A DNA stretch of 64,000 nt from Vreelandella andesensis (GTDB lineage Bacteria; Pseudomonadota; Gammaproteobacteria; Pseudomonadales; Halomonadaceae), in the NCBI RefSeq assembly GCF_003989795.1, contig NZ_RZHG01000008.1:124001-188000 (forward strand). The letters run 5' to 3'. Positions 28,397-37,204 of this stretch are shown here, piece by piece (within the stretch, counting starts at the first letter, position 1; each line of letters opens with the position of its first letter). A program made the position numbers and the translations under genes. The notes under the pieces were generated by a model. The model had not been told where the DNA came from and did not search any database. It saw only the letters and a program-made list of their open reading frames with translations.

Positions 28397-29461
28397 CTAG
28401 GGAGTTACGATTATTTTCACCTGCGCCTTGTCACTTAACAGCGCTTCAAACCCCTCTTCAACAATATCCGCTAGCGGAATTCGCTGAGTCACCATGTCTT
28501 CAGCACGGAAATAGCCTCGCTGCATTAACGCCAACACCGCCGGATAGACATGTCGATAGGCAATAATGCCTTTCATGGTGCGTTCTTTAATAACGAGGTC
28601 GTTGGGTTGGAAGCTTGCTTCCCCTTCCCAAATACTGACCACGACCACTTCGCCGCCTTCGTGAGTGCTATGTAATGACTGATTCAGCACTGCCGCAATT
28701 CCCGTCACCTCGAACGCAACGTCAACACCGCCATTGCTTAACGCTTGCAGCTTCGCCACGGCGTCTTCTTGCTGCGGGTCAACCACAATCGCGCCGAGCG
28801 CTTCAGCCTTAGCTTTGCGTGCAGGAGCCACCTCGACGGCGTAAATTTGAGCGGCGCCTGCCGCTTTTAGTGCCTCGATGGTCATTAAGCCAATCGGGCC
28901 TGCTCCAAAGACTGCTGCGCTATCTCCTGCTTTCAAGCTACTTTGGCGAACGGCATGTAAAGCAACCGCCGCCGGCTCCACCAATGCTCCTTGCTCGAAG
29001 CTAAGATCATCTGGCAGTTTATGCACCATGTGCTCACCCATCACGGTGAACTCTGAAAACCCACCGCCGCCACCAGACAGGCCGTGGAAACCCAACAGCG
29101 GAGTTAGGTTATAGCGCTCCATTAGATAAGCGCCATCTTTGTTAGGCGAAAGAATTGGCTCTATGGCAACGCGGTCGCCCACTTTCACCCGCGTTACCTT
29201 ATCGCCCACTTCAACCACTTCACCGGCGAATTCATGCCCCATGATAATTGGCGCTTGCTCGCCACTAATTGGGTGCGGCTTATCGACCGGAATAAATATC
29301 GGCCCGGCCGCATACTCATGCAAATCGCTGCCACAAATACCACACGCTGCCACCTTAACTTTTACCTCATGGGGGTCGTTAATCGTCGGTATCGGCATTT
29401 GCTCAACACGAAGGTCTTTCGCTGCGTACCACACCGCTGCCTGCATCGTTGATTTGTTCAT
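28397..29461 (-). CDS. Zn-type 2,3-butanediol dehydrogenase-like MDR enzyme
   Basis: A 354-aa medium-chain alcohol dehydrogenase closest in character to (R,R)-butanediol dehydrogenases. The catalytic zinc site has Cys40 (ACGICGSDLHEY) and His76-Glu77 (GHEFAGEVVEVG). The nucleotide-binding GAGPIGLMTIEALKAAGA follows, and the SGGGGGFSEFTV block is typical of BDH. The lobe that normally holds the four structural-zinc cysteines (about 103-120) has none of them (ILSPNKDGAYLMERYNL). The gene starts after AGGGG, 21 bp beyond the monooxygenase, so the two form an operon controlled from the sigma-54 promoter. Substrate could be acetoin/butanediol or another secondary alcohol. Confidence 0.88.
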   Translation of the reverse strand: MNKSTMQAAVWYAAKDLRVEQMPIPTINDPHEVKVKVAACGICGSDLHEYAAGPIFIPVDKPHPISGEQAPIIMGHEFAGEVVEVGDKVTRVKVGDRVAIEPILSPNKDGAYLMERYNLTPLLGFHGLSGGGGGFSEFTVMGEHMVHKLPDDLSFEQGALVEPAAVALHAVRQSSLKAGDSAAVFGAGPIGLMTIEALKAAGAAQIYAVEVAPARKAKAEALGAIVVDPQQEDAVAKLQALSNGGVDVAFEVTGIAAVLNQSLHSTHEGGEVVVVSIWEGEASFQPNDLVIKERTMKGIIAYRHVYPAVLALMQRGYFRAEDMVTQRIPLADIVEEGFEALLSDKAQVKIIVTP

Positions 29462-29482
29462 TAGCTGCCCCTTAGGTTACTT

Positions 29483-31297
29483 TTATGCTCTGTGATGGAC
29501 TGGCTGCAGGCCATAGACAGGGGTGTCTAGCCCTTCCATGCGTGCTTTTAACTGCAGTGCCAAATAACGTGAATAGTGCCGCGACTGGTGCAGGTTGCCG
29601 CCATGGAACCAAAGCGCCTCTTGCTGAGTGGGCTTCCACATATTGCGTAGCTCGCCTTCCCAAGGGCCTGGGTCTTTGGTGGTGTCGGAACCCAGTCCCC
29701 AACACTTGCCGACTTTATCGGCTACTTCTTGCGAAATAAGCCGTGCTGCCCAACCGTTCATCGAGCCATAGCCAGTTGCATAAACAATCAAGTCAGCGTC
29801 AAGCTCGCTACCATCGGTAAGCGTGATGGAGTGTGGGTTAATATGCTCGATACCCACGCCGCTGCGCAGCTTGATATCACCACTGGCCACCAGATCACAG
29901 GCGCCCACATCGATGTAATAACCAGAACCGCGGCGCAGATACTTCAAAAACAGCCCAGATTCATCGTCACCGAAATCGAGCATAAAGCCTGCGTCCTCAA
30001 GCTTCTGATAAAACTCGGCGTCGCGCTTTTTAATCGCCTCAAAGGCGGGGCGCTGAAAATCCGGTAATACTTTGTATGGGATCGAAGCAAACACCAGATC
30101 GGCTTTTTCATGAGTTAACCCACTTGCCACAGCCTCTTCGGAATAAAGCGGCCCTAGCACCTCTTCCATCAGCGAATCCGACTTCACAATATGGGTAGAT
30201 GAGCGCTGCAGCATGGTGACATCGGCATCGTGCTCCCATAGCGCAGCAGCAATATCGTGCGCCGAATTATTCGAGCCCACGATGACGCATTTCTTACCTT
30301 TATAGGCATCCGGCCCTGAATGCTGGCTAGAATGCTGCTGCTCACCTTCGAAGTTTTCCGCCCCTGGGAATGTCGGCACATTCGGCATACCCGACATTCC
30401 GGTGGCCATTACTAGTTGCTTGGGTCGTAGCGTGACTTCTTCGCCGTGGCGCTTAACCTTAACCACCCACTCCCCTGCGGCCTCGTCATAGCTAGCATTC
30501 TGACACTCGGTGGAACTCCAATAATTGAGCTCCATCACTTTTGTGTACATCTCCAGCCAATCGCCTACTTTGTCTTTTGGGGTGAATACCGGCCAGTTGT
30601 CAGGAAAGGGAATATAGGGCAAGTGGTCGTACCACACCGGATCATGCAAGCAAAGTGACTTATAGCGATTACGCCAGGAGTCTCCCGCGCGCTCGTTTCG
30701 CTCAATGATGATCGTTGGCACCCCCAACTGCCTTAGCCGTGCGCCTAAGCCAATGCCGCCTTGGCCACCGCCAATAATCACGCAGTAAGGCTGCTGGGTA
30801 TAGCCCAGCTCAGCCTCTTCACGCTCTCTTGCCTCCAACCACGTTTCACGCTGCTTATTGGCACCGTGCTCAGCCCCTTTCGGGCGGTGATGATTGCACT
30901 GCTCAGGATAGTCGTTCAGCGCTTGCATCGTGGTTAACAACGTCCAGCACTTGCCTTCTTTCAGACGCAAATAGCCTTTACCGCTGGCAACCGCTGTTTC
31001 AAAAGTAAACCACGCATCGTAGACATCGCCGTTTTGAGTAGCCTCGCCTTCTAACTGCCAGTTCGAAGGCTGTATGTTAGTGAGTGTGGCATTGAGCATG
31101 TCCTGAATATCATCTTTACCTTCGCAGGTTTTTAAATTCCAGGTGAAGGTAAGGAAATCGCGCCAGTAGCATTCATCTCCGAACAGAGACAGCACTCGCT
31201 CTATATCCTGAGCCTGAAGGGCAGCATCGAAATCGCGAAGCCACTCTTGAACGCTAGCCGTGGCGGTTTGCTGGGCTTGTGTGGGTATATGTGACAT
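29483..31297 (-). CDS. NTF2-like domain - flavin monooxygenase fusion
   Basis: A 604-aa FAD/NADPH oxidoreductase. Residues 15-130 resemble an NTF2/SnoaL-like fold (LRDFDAALQAQDIERVLSLFG...). The FAD motif GGGQGG is at 176-181. The flavin-monooxygenase-like FEGEQQHSSQH precedes the NADP motif VGSNNSAHDIA, and the C-terminal DLIVYATGYGSMNGW is family-typical. It may oxygenate a ketone or amine-like substrate, with the product handled by the next gene's dehydrogenase. That is inference. The frame is open to 31618, but ATG 31297 has GGAG upstream, begins the domain and sits 58 bp from the sigma-54 promoter. Confidence 0.88.
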   Translation of the reverse strand: MSHIPTQAQQTATASVQEWLRDFDAALQAQDIERVLSLFGDECYWRDFLTFTWNLKTCEGKDDIQDMLNATLTNIQPSNWQLEGEATQNGDVYDAWFTFETAVASGKGYLRLKEGKCWTLLTTMQALNDYPEQCNHHRPKGAEHGANKQRETWLEAREREEAELGYTQQPYCVIIGGGQGGIGLGARLRQLGVPTIIIERNERAGDSWRNRYKSLCLHDPVWYDHLPYIPFPDNWPVFTPKDKVGDWLEMYTKVMELNYWSSTECQNASYDEAAGEWVVKVKRHGEEVTLRPKQLVMATGMSGMPNVPTFPGAENFEGEQQHSSQHSGPDAYKGKKCVIVGSNNSAHDIAAALWEHDADVTMLQRSSTHIVKSDSLMEEVLGPLYSEEAVASGLTHEKADLVFASIPYKVLPDFQRPAFEAIKKRDAEFYQKLEDAGFMLDFGDDESGLFLKYLRRGSGYYIDVGACDLVASGDIKLRSGVGIEHINPHSITLTDGSELDADLIVYATGYGSMNGWAARLISQEVADKVGKCWGLGSDTTKDPGPWEGELRNMWKPTQQEALWFHGGNLHQSRHYSRYLALQLKARMEGLDTPVYGLQPVHHRA

Positions 31298-31354
31298 AGC
31301 AGGTACTCCATGTGCATTTGTTATTGTTGAATTGTCTTTAAGACACACAACCCT

Positions 31355-31372
31355 AAGCACCCGCCGTGCCAA
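31355..31372 (-). promoter_or_regulatory. Sigma-54 (-24/-12) promoter of the monooxygenase operon
   Basis: Minus-strand TTGGCACGGCGGGTGCTT matches the consensus TGGCACG-N4-TTGC with one mismatch in the -12 element (GTGC). It ends 58 bp upstream of the monooxygenase ATG. The divergent gene encodes a sigma-54 activator, which fits well. Confidence 0.85.
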
Positions 31373-31602
31373 ATAACCTGAACAACACATCAACAAGCTG
31401 AAAAATAAACAAAAAATAAAGCCATAATGAAGTACAAGGCAGGGATAAGGCGTAGTGAGTTTCTTTTGCCATGGCCGGAAAGTGTTCCCAACAATTCCGG
31501 CATTTCCGCCATCCATAGCGGTCAGATGGCAAAAGTAGCTCCCAGGGAAGGGGTTACAGCGCCATCGCCTAGCCTTATCACCTACTGAGTAGTCAATAGA
31601 GC

Positions 31603-31620
31603 CATGTACACCTGTCACGC
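31603..31620. promoter_or_regulatory. Second, imperfect activator-site copy
   Basis: CATGTACACCTGTCACGC shares TACA-N2-TGT-ACGC with the perfect palindrome at 31634. Centre-to-centre spacing is 31 bp, about three helical turns, so both sites face the same side of the DNA, as expected for cooperative binding. Confidence 0.55.
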
Positions 31621-31633
31621 CGTTTACAGCTTT

Positions 31634-31651
31634 GCGTTACAGGTGTAACGC
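31634..31651. promoter_or_regulatory. Perfect palindrome, candidate enhancer for the AcoR-like activator
   Basis: GCGTTACAGGTGTAACGC is a perfect inverted repeat (8-bp arms, GG centre), about 260 bp upstream of the sigma-54 promoter. That is a normal enhancer distance. A diverged second copy lies 31 bp away. Confidence 0.7.
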
Positions 31652-31742
31652 ACGACTAACGGCGTAAGAAGCTCACGTTGACTCTAGGGGCAAAGCGCAT
31701 AGGCTGAAAGAACAATAACAACAGCGCCCAACGAGTACCGCC

Positions 31743-33725
31743 ATGCGTCATCACACGCCCCCAGCCAAACGGCTTCAGTCTGAACAGCGTCGGCATATCG
31801 AACATATTTTTCAGCTCGGAGAAGGGCTAGAGACACCTTGTTTGCCTGCGCAGGCCACCATTCGTCGCTCCTGGCTGCGCTGCCTAAATGAATATCAGCT
31901 GGACCCTACGCGGCCACGCCCTGCCCGCGTAGTGCCCCAGCAAACCTTGATTGAACACCGCGAATCTGTTGACGAGTTACTGCATGTTGCCCGCGCTGGG
32001 GTCGATCAGCTCTATGGGCAAATAGCGCAGCTTGGCTACGTACTACTCGTCACCGACCACCGCGGCATTACCGTAGAGTTTCGCGGCGACCCCAACCAGA
32101 ATCAGCAATTACGCAAAGCCGGCCTCTACCTGGGGGCTGACTGGGATGAACGCTTTGCTGGCACCTGCGCCGTCGGCACCTGTTTACATGATCGCCAAGC
32201 CATCATTTGCCATCGCCAAGAACACTTCGATGCATCACATATTTCTCTGACCTGCACCGCCGCTCCCATTGCTGACCCTCAGGGTAACGTGATGGCCGTG
32301 TTAGATATCTCCGCATTGCAGTCGCCTGCCCAACACGAAAGTCAGAATTTCAGCCTCTCGCTGGTAACGCTTTATGCACGCATGATTGAGGATGCCTATT
32401 TTCTTCAGTGCTATCGCGACTGCCTAATGGTGCGTCTGGATACCTCAAGGGAATTTGTCCACGTTAACGGGCGCGGTTTAATCGCCATCGAAGAGAATGG
32501 ACAGGTGATCGCTGCCAACGCCGTGGGCCGCGAGCTCATCGCCGAACACCGGCATCGTTGGCCACCGTGGTCCGCGAATCACGCCCCAATGCTCGCTGAA
32601 CTATTTGAGTGTGAGATCGCCGATATACTCAGCATTAATAGTGGCACCGATGATCAACTGCGCGCCTTTCGCGCCCGCGCCAGCAATACCATCCACTTTA
32701 TTAGCCTGCTGGAGCCCCGCCGCCCTCGCATGGCCCATCAGGCAGTGACACCTACATCTGAGTTACCAGACCCCCTGGCCCGACTAGGCGCCGATGATCC
32801 CGCCATGCGCAAAGTACAAAAACTAGCCGACCGCCTGCGCAATGAAGCAAGCGTTAACGTACTGATTAGCGGCGAAACTGGCACCGGAAAAGAGGTGGTT
32901 GCAAGGGCGCTGCACGAAAGCGGCAATCGCGCTAAACAACCGTTTATTGCCGTCAACTGTGCGGCCATTCCCGAGTCACTGATCGAAAGCGAATTGTTTG
33001 GCTACGAACCAGGCGCGTTTACCGGTGGCCGCTCGAAAGGAATGCGTGGGCTTATTCCTCAAGCACACAAAGGCACGCTGTTTTTAGATGAAATCGGCGA
33101 TATGCCATTAGCGCTGCAAACCCGACTGTTGCGGGTGCTGGCCGAGCGCGAAGTCATGCCGCTAGGGGCTAATACACCGGTAAAGATCGATATTCGTGTT
33201 ATTACCGCGACCCACCGACATATCGAAAAAATGATTCAGCAAGGAGAATTTCGCGAAGACCTTTATTACCGGCTAAACGGCGCCCAGCTGCGCCTGCCCG
33301 CACTACGCGAACGCGCCGATAAACTGTATGTTATTCGCCGTGTATTTGAAGATATTGCCAACGAACGCGCCACGCACGCATCACCACGCCTGCGGGCAGA
33401 TGCCATTAGTGCGCTGCTGGCGTATTCCTGGCCCGGCAATATCCGCCAGCTTAAAAACGCCCTCGCCTTTGCCCTGGCCACCTCGGAAAGTGACGAAATA
33501 ACCGTTCACGACCTGCCGGAACAGTGCCTAAGCCAGCGTATTACCCGCAACGCGGCGGTGCTTGAAACCAATACCGGTGAAGTTCCTTCAGGCTCACTTA
33601 GCGACCTGCTCAAGCAACATCACTGGAATATAAGCGCGGTTGCCCGTGAGCTAGGTGTTTCAAGGCCCACGATCTATCGGCAAATGCAGCGCCAAGGGAT
33701 AGTACCCCCCAACTGGCAGGGCTAA
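31743..33725 (+). CDS. acoR: Sigma-54-dependent activator, AcoR-like
   Basis: A 660-aa enhancer-binding protein. The N-terminal GAF-like sensor spans about 70-200 (LVTDHRGITVEFRG, FAGTCAVGTCLHDRQAI). The AAA+ domain has Walker A GETGTGKE (about 378-385), the sigma-54 contact loop GAFTGG (about 424; usual form GAFTGA), and Walker B GTLFLDEIGDM. A Fis-type HTH closes the protein (WNISAVARELGVSRPTIYRQM). It is divergent from the monooxygenase-butanediol dehydrogenase operon, which has a sigma-54 promoter and palindromic sites. AcoR proteins respond to acetoin, but the inducer here is not known. Confidence 0.93.
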   Translation: MRHHTPPAKRLQSEQRRHIEHIFQLGEGLETPCLPAQATIRRSWLRCLNEYQLDPTRPRPARVVPQQTLIEHRESVDELLHVARAGVDQLYGQIAQLGYVLLVTDHRGITVEFRGDPNQNQQLRKAGLYLGADWDERFAGTCAVGTCLHDRQAIICHRQEHFDASHISLTCTAAPIADPQGNVMAVLDISALQSPAQHESQNFSLSLVTLYARMIEDAYFLQCYRDCLMVRLDTSREFVHVNGRGLIAIEENGQVIAANAVGRELIAEHRHRWPPWSANHAPMLAELFECEIADILSINSGTDDQLRAFRARASNTIHFISLLEPRRPRMAHQAVTPTSELPDPLARLGADDPAMRKVQKLADRLRNEASVNVLISGETGTGKEVVARALHESGNRAKQPFIAVNCAAIPESLIESELFGYEPGAFTGGRSKGMRGLIPQAHKGTLFLDEIGDMPLALQTRLLRVLAEREVMPLGANTPVKIDIRVITATHRHIEKMIQQGEFREDLYYRLNGAQLRLPALRERADKLYVIRRVFEDIANERATHASPRLRADAISALLAYSWPGNIRQLKNALAFALATSESDEITVHDLPEQCLSQRITRNAAVLETNTGEVPSGSLSDLLKQHHWNISAVARELGVSRPTIYRQMQRQGIVPPNWQG

Positions 33726-33828
33726 TAGCCACGCTCTCTATCTGCTAGTTGGCCTTCAGGTTTACCCTCACGTACACTTGTTTGAATCTTCTTTTAAAAA
33801 CTCGTTTCGACAAGCCGAGGCACTCCCC

Positions 33829-34683
33829 ATGGCGTTTGATTCTACTTCCTCATACATCGCAACTGATGCGCTCAAACAAGCGGTCAATGCTGCTGTTGTA
33901 TTGCAGCGCCCACTGCTCATCAAAGGCGAACCCGGTACCGGCAAAACACTGCTGGCCGAGGAACTCGCCGAATCCCTTGGCACTAAGCTGATCACCTGGC
34001 ATATCAAGTCCAGCACAAAAGCTGCCCAGGGGCTTTATGAGTATGATGCGGTCAGCCGCCTGCGCGATTCCCAGCTAGGCGTTGAAGGGGTGGAAAACGT
34101 CGGCAACTACATCAAGCCTGGTAAGCTGTGGGACGCTTTCACCGCGGGAGAGCGAGTAGTACTGCTGATTGATGAAATTGACAAAGCGGATATCGAGTTT
34201 CCCAACGACCTGTTGCAAGAGCTGGATCGCATGGAGTTTCATGTGTATGAAACCGGCGAAACCATTCGCGCCGAACAACGCCCCATTATCGTCATCACCT
34301 CGAATAACGAAAAAGAGTTGCCCGACGCTTTCCTGCGTCGCTGCTTTTTCCATTACATTGAATTCCCCGACCGCGAGACTATGCAGGCGATTGTTGATGT
34401 CCATTTTCCGGATATCGCCCCCAGGCTGGTCGGCGAAGCTTTGGAAGTGTTTTTCGATCTTCGTAACGCCCCTGGGCTAAAGAAAAAGCCCTCTACTTCA
34501 GAGCTGGTGGATTGGCTCAAACTGCTAATGGCCGACGAACTGGCCCAGGAAGCGCTGTATAACCGCGACCCAGCCAAAGCACTGCCGCCGATGGCCGGCG
34601 CACTGGTTAAAAACGAGCAGGATACTCACCTGTTGGAGCGCTTGGCGTTCATGATGCGTCGCCAAAAGAGTACGGGGCGTTAA
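33829..34683 (+). CDS. MoxR-family AAA+ ATPase
   Basis: A 284-aa AAA+ chaperone-like ATPase with Walker A GEPGTGKT (about 36-43), Walker B LLIDEIDKAD, sensor 1 ITSNNEKELPDAFLRRC and RRCFFHYIEFP. It partners the VWA-domain protein encoded 3 bp downstream. Such MoxR-VWA pairs assist maturation or metal insertion of specific targets (as in CoxD-CoxE), but the target here is not evident. ATG 33829 is preceded by GAGG and begins MAFDSTSSYIATD; the frame is open from 33778. Confidence 0.93.
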   Translation: MAFDSTSSYIATDALKQAVNAAVVLQRPLLIKGEPGTGKTLLAEELAESLGTKLITWHIKSSTKAAQGLYEYDAVSRLRDSQLGVEGVENVGNYIKPGKLWDAFTAGERVVLLIDEIDKADIEFPNDLLQELDRMEFHVYETGETIRAEQRPIIVITSNNEKELPDAFLRRCFFHYIEFPDRETMQAIVDVHFPDIAPRLVGEALEVFFDLRNAPGLKKKPSTSELVDWLKLLMADELAQEALYNRDPAKALPPMAGALVKNEQDTHLLERLAFMMRRQKSTGR

Positions 34684-34686
34684 GCC

Positions 34687-35865
34687 ATGTTTATTGGTCT
34701 GTTTGATGCCCTTAAACGTGCTGGTGTGCCTGTTTCGCTGCGCGAATTGCTCGACCTTCACGCTGTGGTTGAACGTGGCGTCGTGTTTGCCGATATGGAA
34801 GCGTTTTATCAAGTAGCGCGTACCGTCATGGTCAAAGACGAGCGCTACTTTGACCGCTTCGACCGTGCCTTTGCCGCCTGGTTTAAAGGCCTTGAAGACA
34901 TGGATTCCGCCATCGAGGCGCTCATTCCCGATGAGTGGCTGCGCCGGGAATTTGAAAAGCAGCTCAGCGACGAAGAGAAAGCCAAGATTGAATCGTTAGG
35001 TGGTCTTGAAGCGCTGATTGAGACGTTTAAAAAGCGCCTGGAAGAGCAAAAAGAGCGCCACGCCGGCGGCAACAAGTGGATTGGCACCGGTGGCACCAGC
35101 CCTTTTGGGGCGTATGGCTACAATCCAGAAGGCATACGCATTGGCCAGGATGGCTCACGCCATCGTCGCGCCACCAAGGTCTGGGACGAGCGGCGTTTTC
35201 GCGATTACGATGATTCGTTAGAACTAGGCACCCGCAATATCAAAATGGCCTTACGGCGGCTGCGCAAGTTCGCCCGTCAAGGGGCGCTAGACGAGTTTGA
35301 TGTGGACAGCACCATCCGTGAAACCGCTCGGGATGCGGGGCTGCTCAATATTCAAATGCGCCCCGAACGTCATAATGCGGTTAAAGTGCTGCTGTTTTTA
35401 GACGTTGGCGGGTCAATGGATGACCACATTCGCGTCTGCGAAGAGTTGTTCTCAGCGGCCCGTTCCGAATTCAAGCACCTGGAGCATTACTACTTTCATA
35501 ACTGCCTTTACGAAGGCGTTTGGCGCAATAACATGCGCCGCAATAACGAACGTATTCCTACCATGGAGGTGCTTCACACCTACAGCGCCGATTATCAGGT
35601 CGTGATTGTTGGCGATGCCGCCATGTCGCCCTACGAAGTTACCCACCCTGGCGGTAGCGTGGAACACTTTAATGACGAACCTGGTGGCGTGTGGCTGAAA
35701 CGCTTAGCGGAGTCATTCCCACGTTTGGCATGGCTAAACCCCATGCCACCCCGTACCTGGGAATACACCTATTCGACCCAGTTAATTCGTGAGGTCATTG
35801 ATGACCGCATGTACCCCATGACCATGGAAGGCCTGGAGACAGCTATGCGCGAGCTAGCTAAGTAG
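34687..35865 (+). CDS. VWA domain protein, CoxE-like
   Basis: A 392-aa protein. It has an N-terminal helical region with a Glu/Lys-rich coiled segment (about 75-125), a middle Arg-rich stretch (TKVWDERRFRDYDDSLELGTRNIKMALRRLRKFARQG), and a von Willebrand A domain from about 230. The MIDAS motif reads DVGGSM (Asp239, Gly241, Ser243) where the usual is DxSxS, so the first serine is replaced by glycine. It follows the MoxR ATPase by 3 bp and is probably co-translated. The substrate complex is unknown. Confidence 0.9.
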   Translation: MFIGLFDALKRAGVPVSLRELLDLHAVVERGVVFADMEAFYQVARTVMVKDERYFDRFDRAFAAWFKGLEDMDSAIEALIPDEWLRREFEKQLSDEEKAKIESLGGLEALIETFKKRLEEQKERHAGGNKWIGTGGTSPFGAYGYNPEGIRIGQDGSRHRRATKVWDERRFRDYDDSLELGTRNIKMALRRLRKFARQGALDEFDVDSTIRETARDAGLLNIQMRPERHNAVKVLLFLDVGGSMDDHIRVCEELFSAARSEFKHLEHYYFHNCLYEGVWRNNMRRNNERIPTMEVLHTYSADYQVVIVGDAAMSPYEVTHPGGSVEHFNDEPGGVWLKRLAESFPRLAWLNPMPPRTWEYTYSTQLIREVIDDRMYPMTMEGLETAMRELAK

Positions 35866-35911
35866 CAACGATCCAAACCAAATGACTGCCTTACCCAATA
35901 TGCTAGCCAAG

Positions 35912-35949
35912 AAAAAGCGGCGCGTTTGATTGAACGCGCCGCTTTTTTT
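35912..35949 (+). terminator. Bidirectional rho-independent terminator
   Basis: Stem GCGGCGCGTT (35917-35926) and AACGCGCCGC (35933-35942) with a TGATTG loop, A-run before and seven T after (35943-35949). It ends the MoxR-VWA operon. On the opposite strand it also ends the GNAT-like gene. Confidence 0.93.
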
Positions 35950-36080
35950 GGCATACGAACAGAAACGCTATATCCCCATCCAACGCCACTGACGTGGAGA
36001 TATTGATGCTCTTTTACTCAGAAAAAAGACATCAACCTGCAAGTTCGTTACATAAAATGAAGCGCTTCGCTGTTTCAAGC

Positions 36081-36641
36081 CTAAAGCGTTGCTGGAAAGT
36101 TATTCAAACCTGACAAAAAGGCTTCTTTAGCCTCAGTAAATGCTGTGAGGTCATGCTTAAACCGGCGCAATATTAGCGCTTCATCAAGACTGAGCGTGGG
36201 CGTCAGATCATCATTATGCTTGGCAGGGTGACGCGCACCTAAGCCAACACGCTGCCCATTCGCGCCATCAAACCAGCGCTTAAACCCGCACTGCTGATAG
36301 AACGCTTCTTGGCTGGCATCACTTACTTCAACACGCAGCGGGGCTTTAAGACTTAGCTCACTGATTAAGCGCGCTTTAGCGCCATCAACAAACTCGCAAG
36401 CGTGGGTTACCGTCATTCCTTCGCCAGCCTCATCTAATACCAGCAGTACTAGCGCCAGGGGCTTGCCATCACCATCGACACCCGCCAGCAAACGAGCCGC
36501 CTCTTGATCGAACAGCACGTTTTTCGTACCGGTAAAAACCACGAGGGGTGTTAACCCGGCTTGCTGGCCATATACCTTCGCACACAGGGTTGCCAAACAC
36601 GCATCACGCGGGGCGCTCTGGCTAATAGGGACTACCTTCAT
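36081..36641 (-). CDS. Putative GNAT-like protein
   Basis: A 186-aa protein I cannot name. The middle part is reminiscent of GNAT acetyltransferases: LVLLVLDEAGEGMTVTHACEF, then ARLISELSLKAPLRVEV and AFYQQCGFKRW, the typical FYxxxGF ending. The acetyl-CoA P-loop is not clear. The C-terminal 50 residues (LTPTLSLDEALILRRFKHD) are extra. A GAGAG sequence precedes the ATG. It is a single-gene unit diverging from ridA. Confidence 0.55.
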   Translation of the reverse strand: MKVVPISQSAPRDACLATLCAKVYGQQAGLTPLVVFTGTKNVLFDQEAARLLAGVDGDGKPLALVLLVLDEAGEGMTVTHACEFVDGAKARLISELSLKAPLRVEVSDASQEAFYQQCGFKRWFDGANGQRVGLGARHPAKHNDDLTPTLSLDEALILRRFKHDLTAFTEAKEAFLSGLNNFPATL

Positions 36642-36811
36642 TACGCTCTCTCATGAGGATTTAAAATCACACCAACGTCTGGCAAACCTTAAAAGCTCGC
36701 AAGCCTAGAGCAAAGCTTTCTCTTGCACCACCCTCTTTTCCCAAAGGAACTACACTCTAGTGGCAGAGTCGCATTAATCGCGACCCGTTTATTTGTCGCT
36801 AAGGAGAGCCA

Positions 36812-37204
36812 ATGCCACAGTTTATTAACGACCCAACGCTACCTCAGCCATCGTTTCCCGGTAGCCATATGGTGATCGACGAACACTATATGTTTATTTC
36901 TGGCTTAACCGTTGCTGACCTATCTAACGGCAAAGCTGCCCGTGGCGATGTAAAAGAGGAAACACGCCTCGTGATGCGCGAGCTTGAACGCATGCTAGCG
37001 CAAGAAGGCGGCACCTTAACCGATATTGTTCGTGTCGACATTCATCTTTCTGACTTAAAGCAGATCAATGCGCTAGACAGTATCTACGCAGAATTTTTTG
37101 AGCCAGGTCGCTATCCGGCTCGTACCTGCACAGAGTCTCCTAACATCTGCGGAGGCAGCAACGTCGAAATCACCTTAATGGCAAAACGACCACCGCAAGA
37201 ATAG
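36812..37204 (+). CDS. RidA family enamine/imine deaminase-like protein
   Basis: A 130-aa YjgF/YER057c/UK114 family protein. The trimer-forming core includes MFISGLTVADLSNGKA, LERMLAQEGGTLTDIVRVDIHLSDL and the C-terminal YPARTCTESPNICGGSNVEITLMA with the Arg used by RidA enzymes. RidA hydrolyses reactive enamines from PLP enzymes. This is a subfamily member, and activity is likely but not certain. AAGGAG precedes the ATG. A GC-rich hairpin follows the stop. Confidence 0.9.
   Translation: MPQFINDPTLPQPSFPGSHMVIDEHYMFISGLTVADLSNGKAARGDVKEETRLVMRELERMLAQEGGTLTDIVRVDIHLSDLKQINALDSIYAEFFEPGRYPARTCTESPNICGGSNVEITLMAKRPPQE

Larger units (their letters stand above)
31298..31742. other. Divergent regulatory region of monooxygenase operon and AcoR-like gene
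   Basis: 445 bp. It contains the sigma-54 promoter (31355-31372), an AT-rich bendable stretch near 31384-31425 with an IHF-like CATCAACAAGCTG, a long-range inverted repeat CTTTTGCCAT (31463-31472) / ATGGCAAAAG (31526-31535), and two palindromic activator-site candidates at 31603-31620 and 31634-31651. Confidence 0.75.

Noticed and set aside
31298..31618. Upstream extension of the monooxygenase frame
   Set aside because: The extra 107 codons would run through the sigma-54 promoter and have no ribosome site or domain content.
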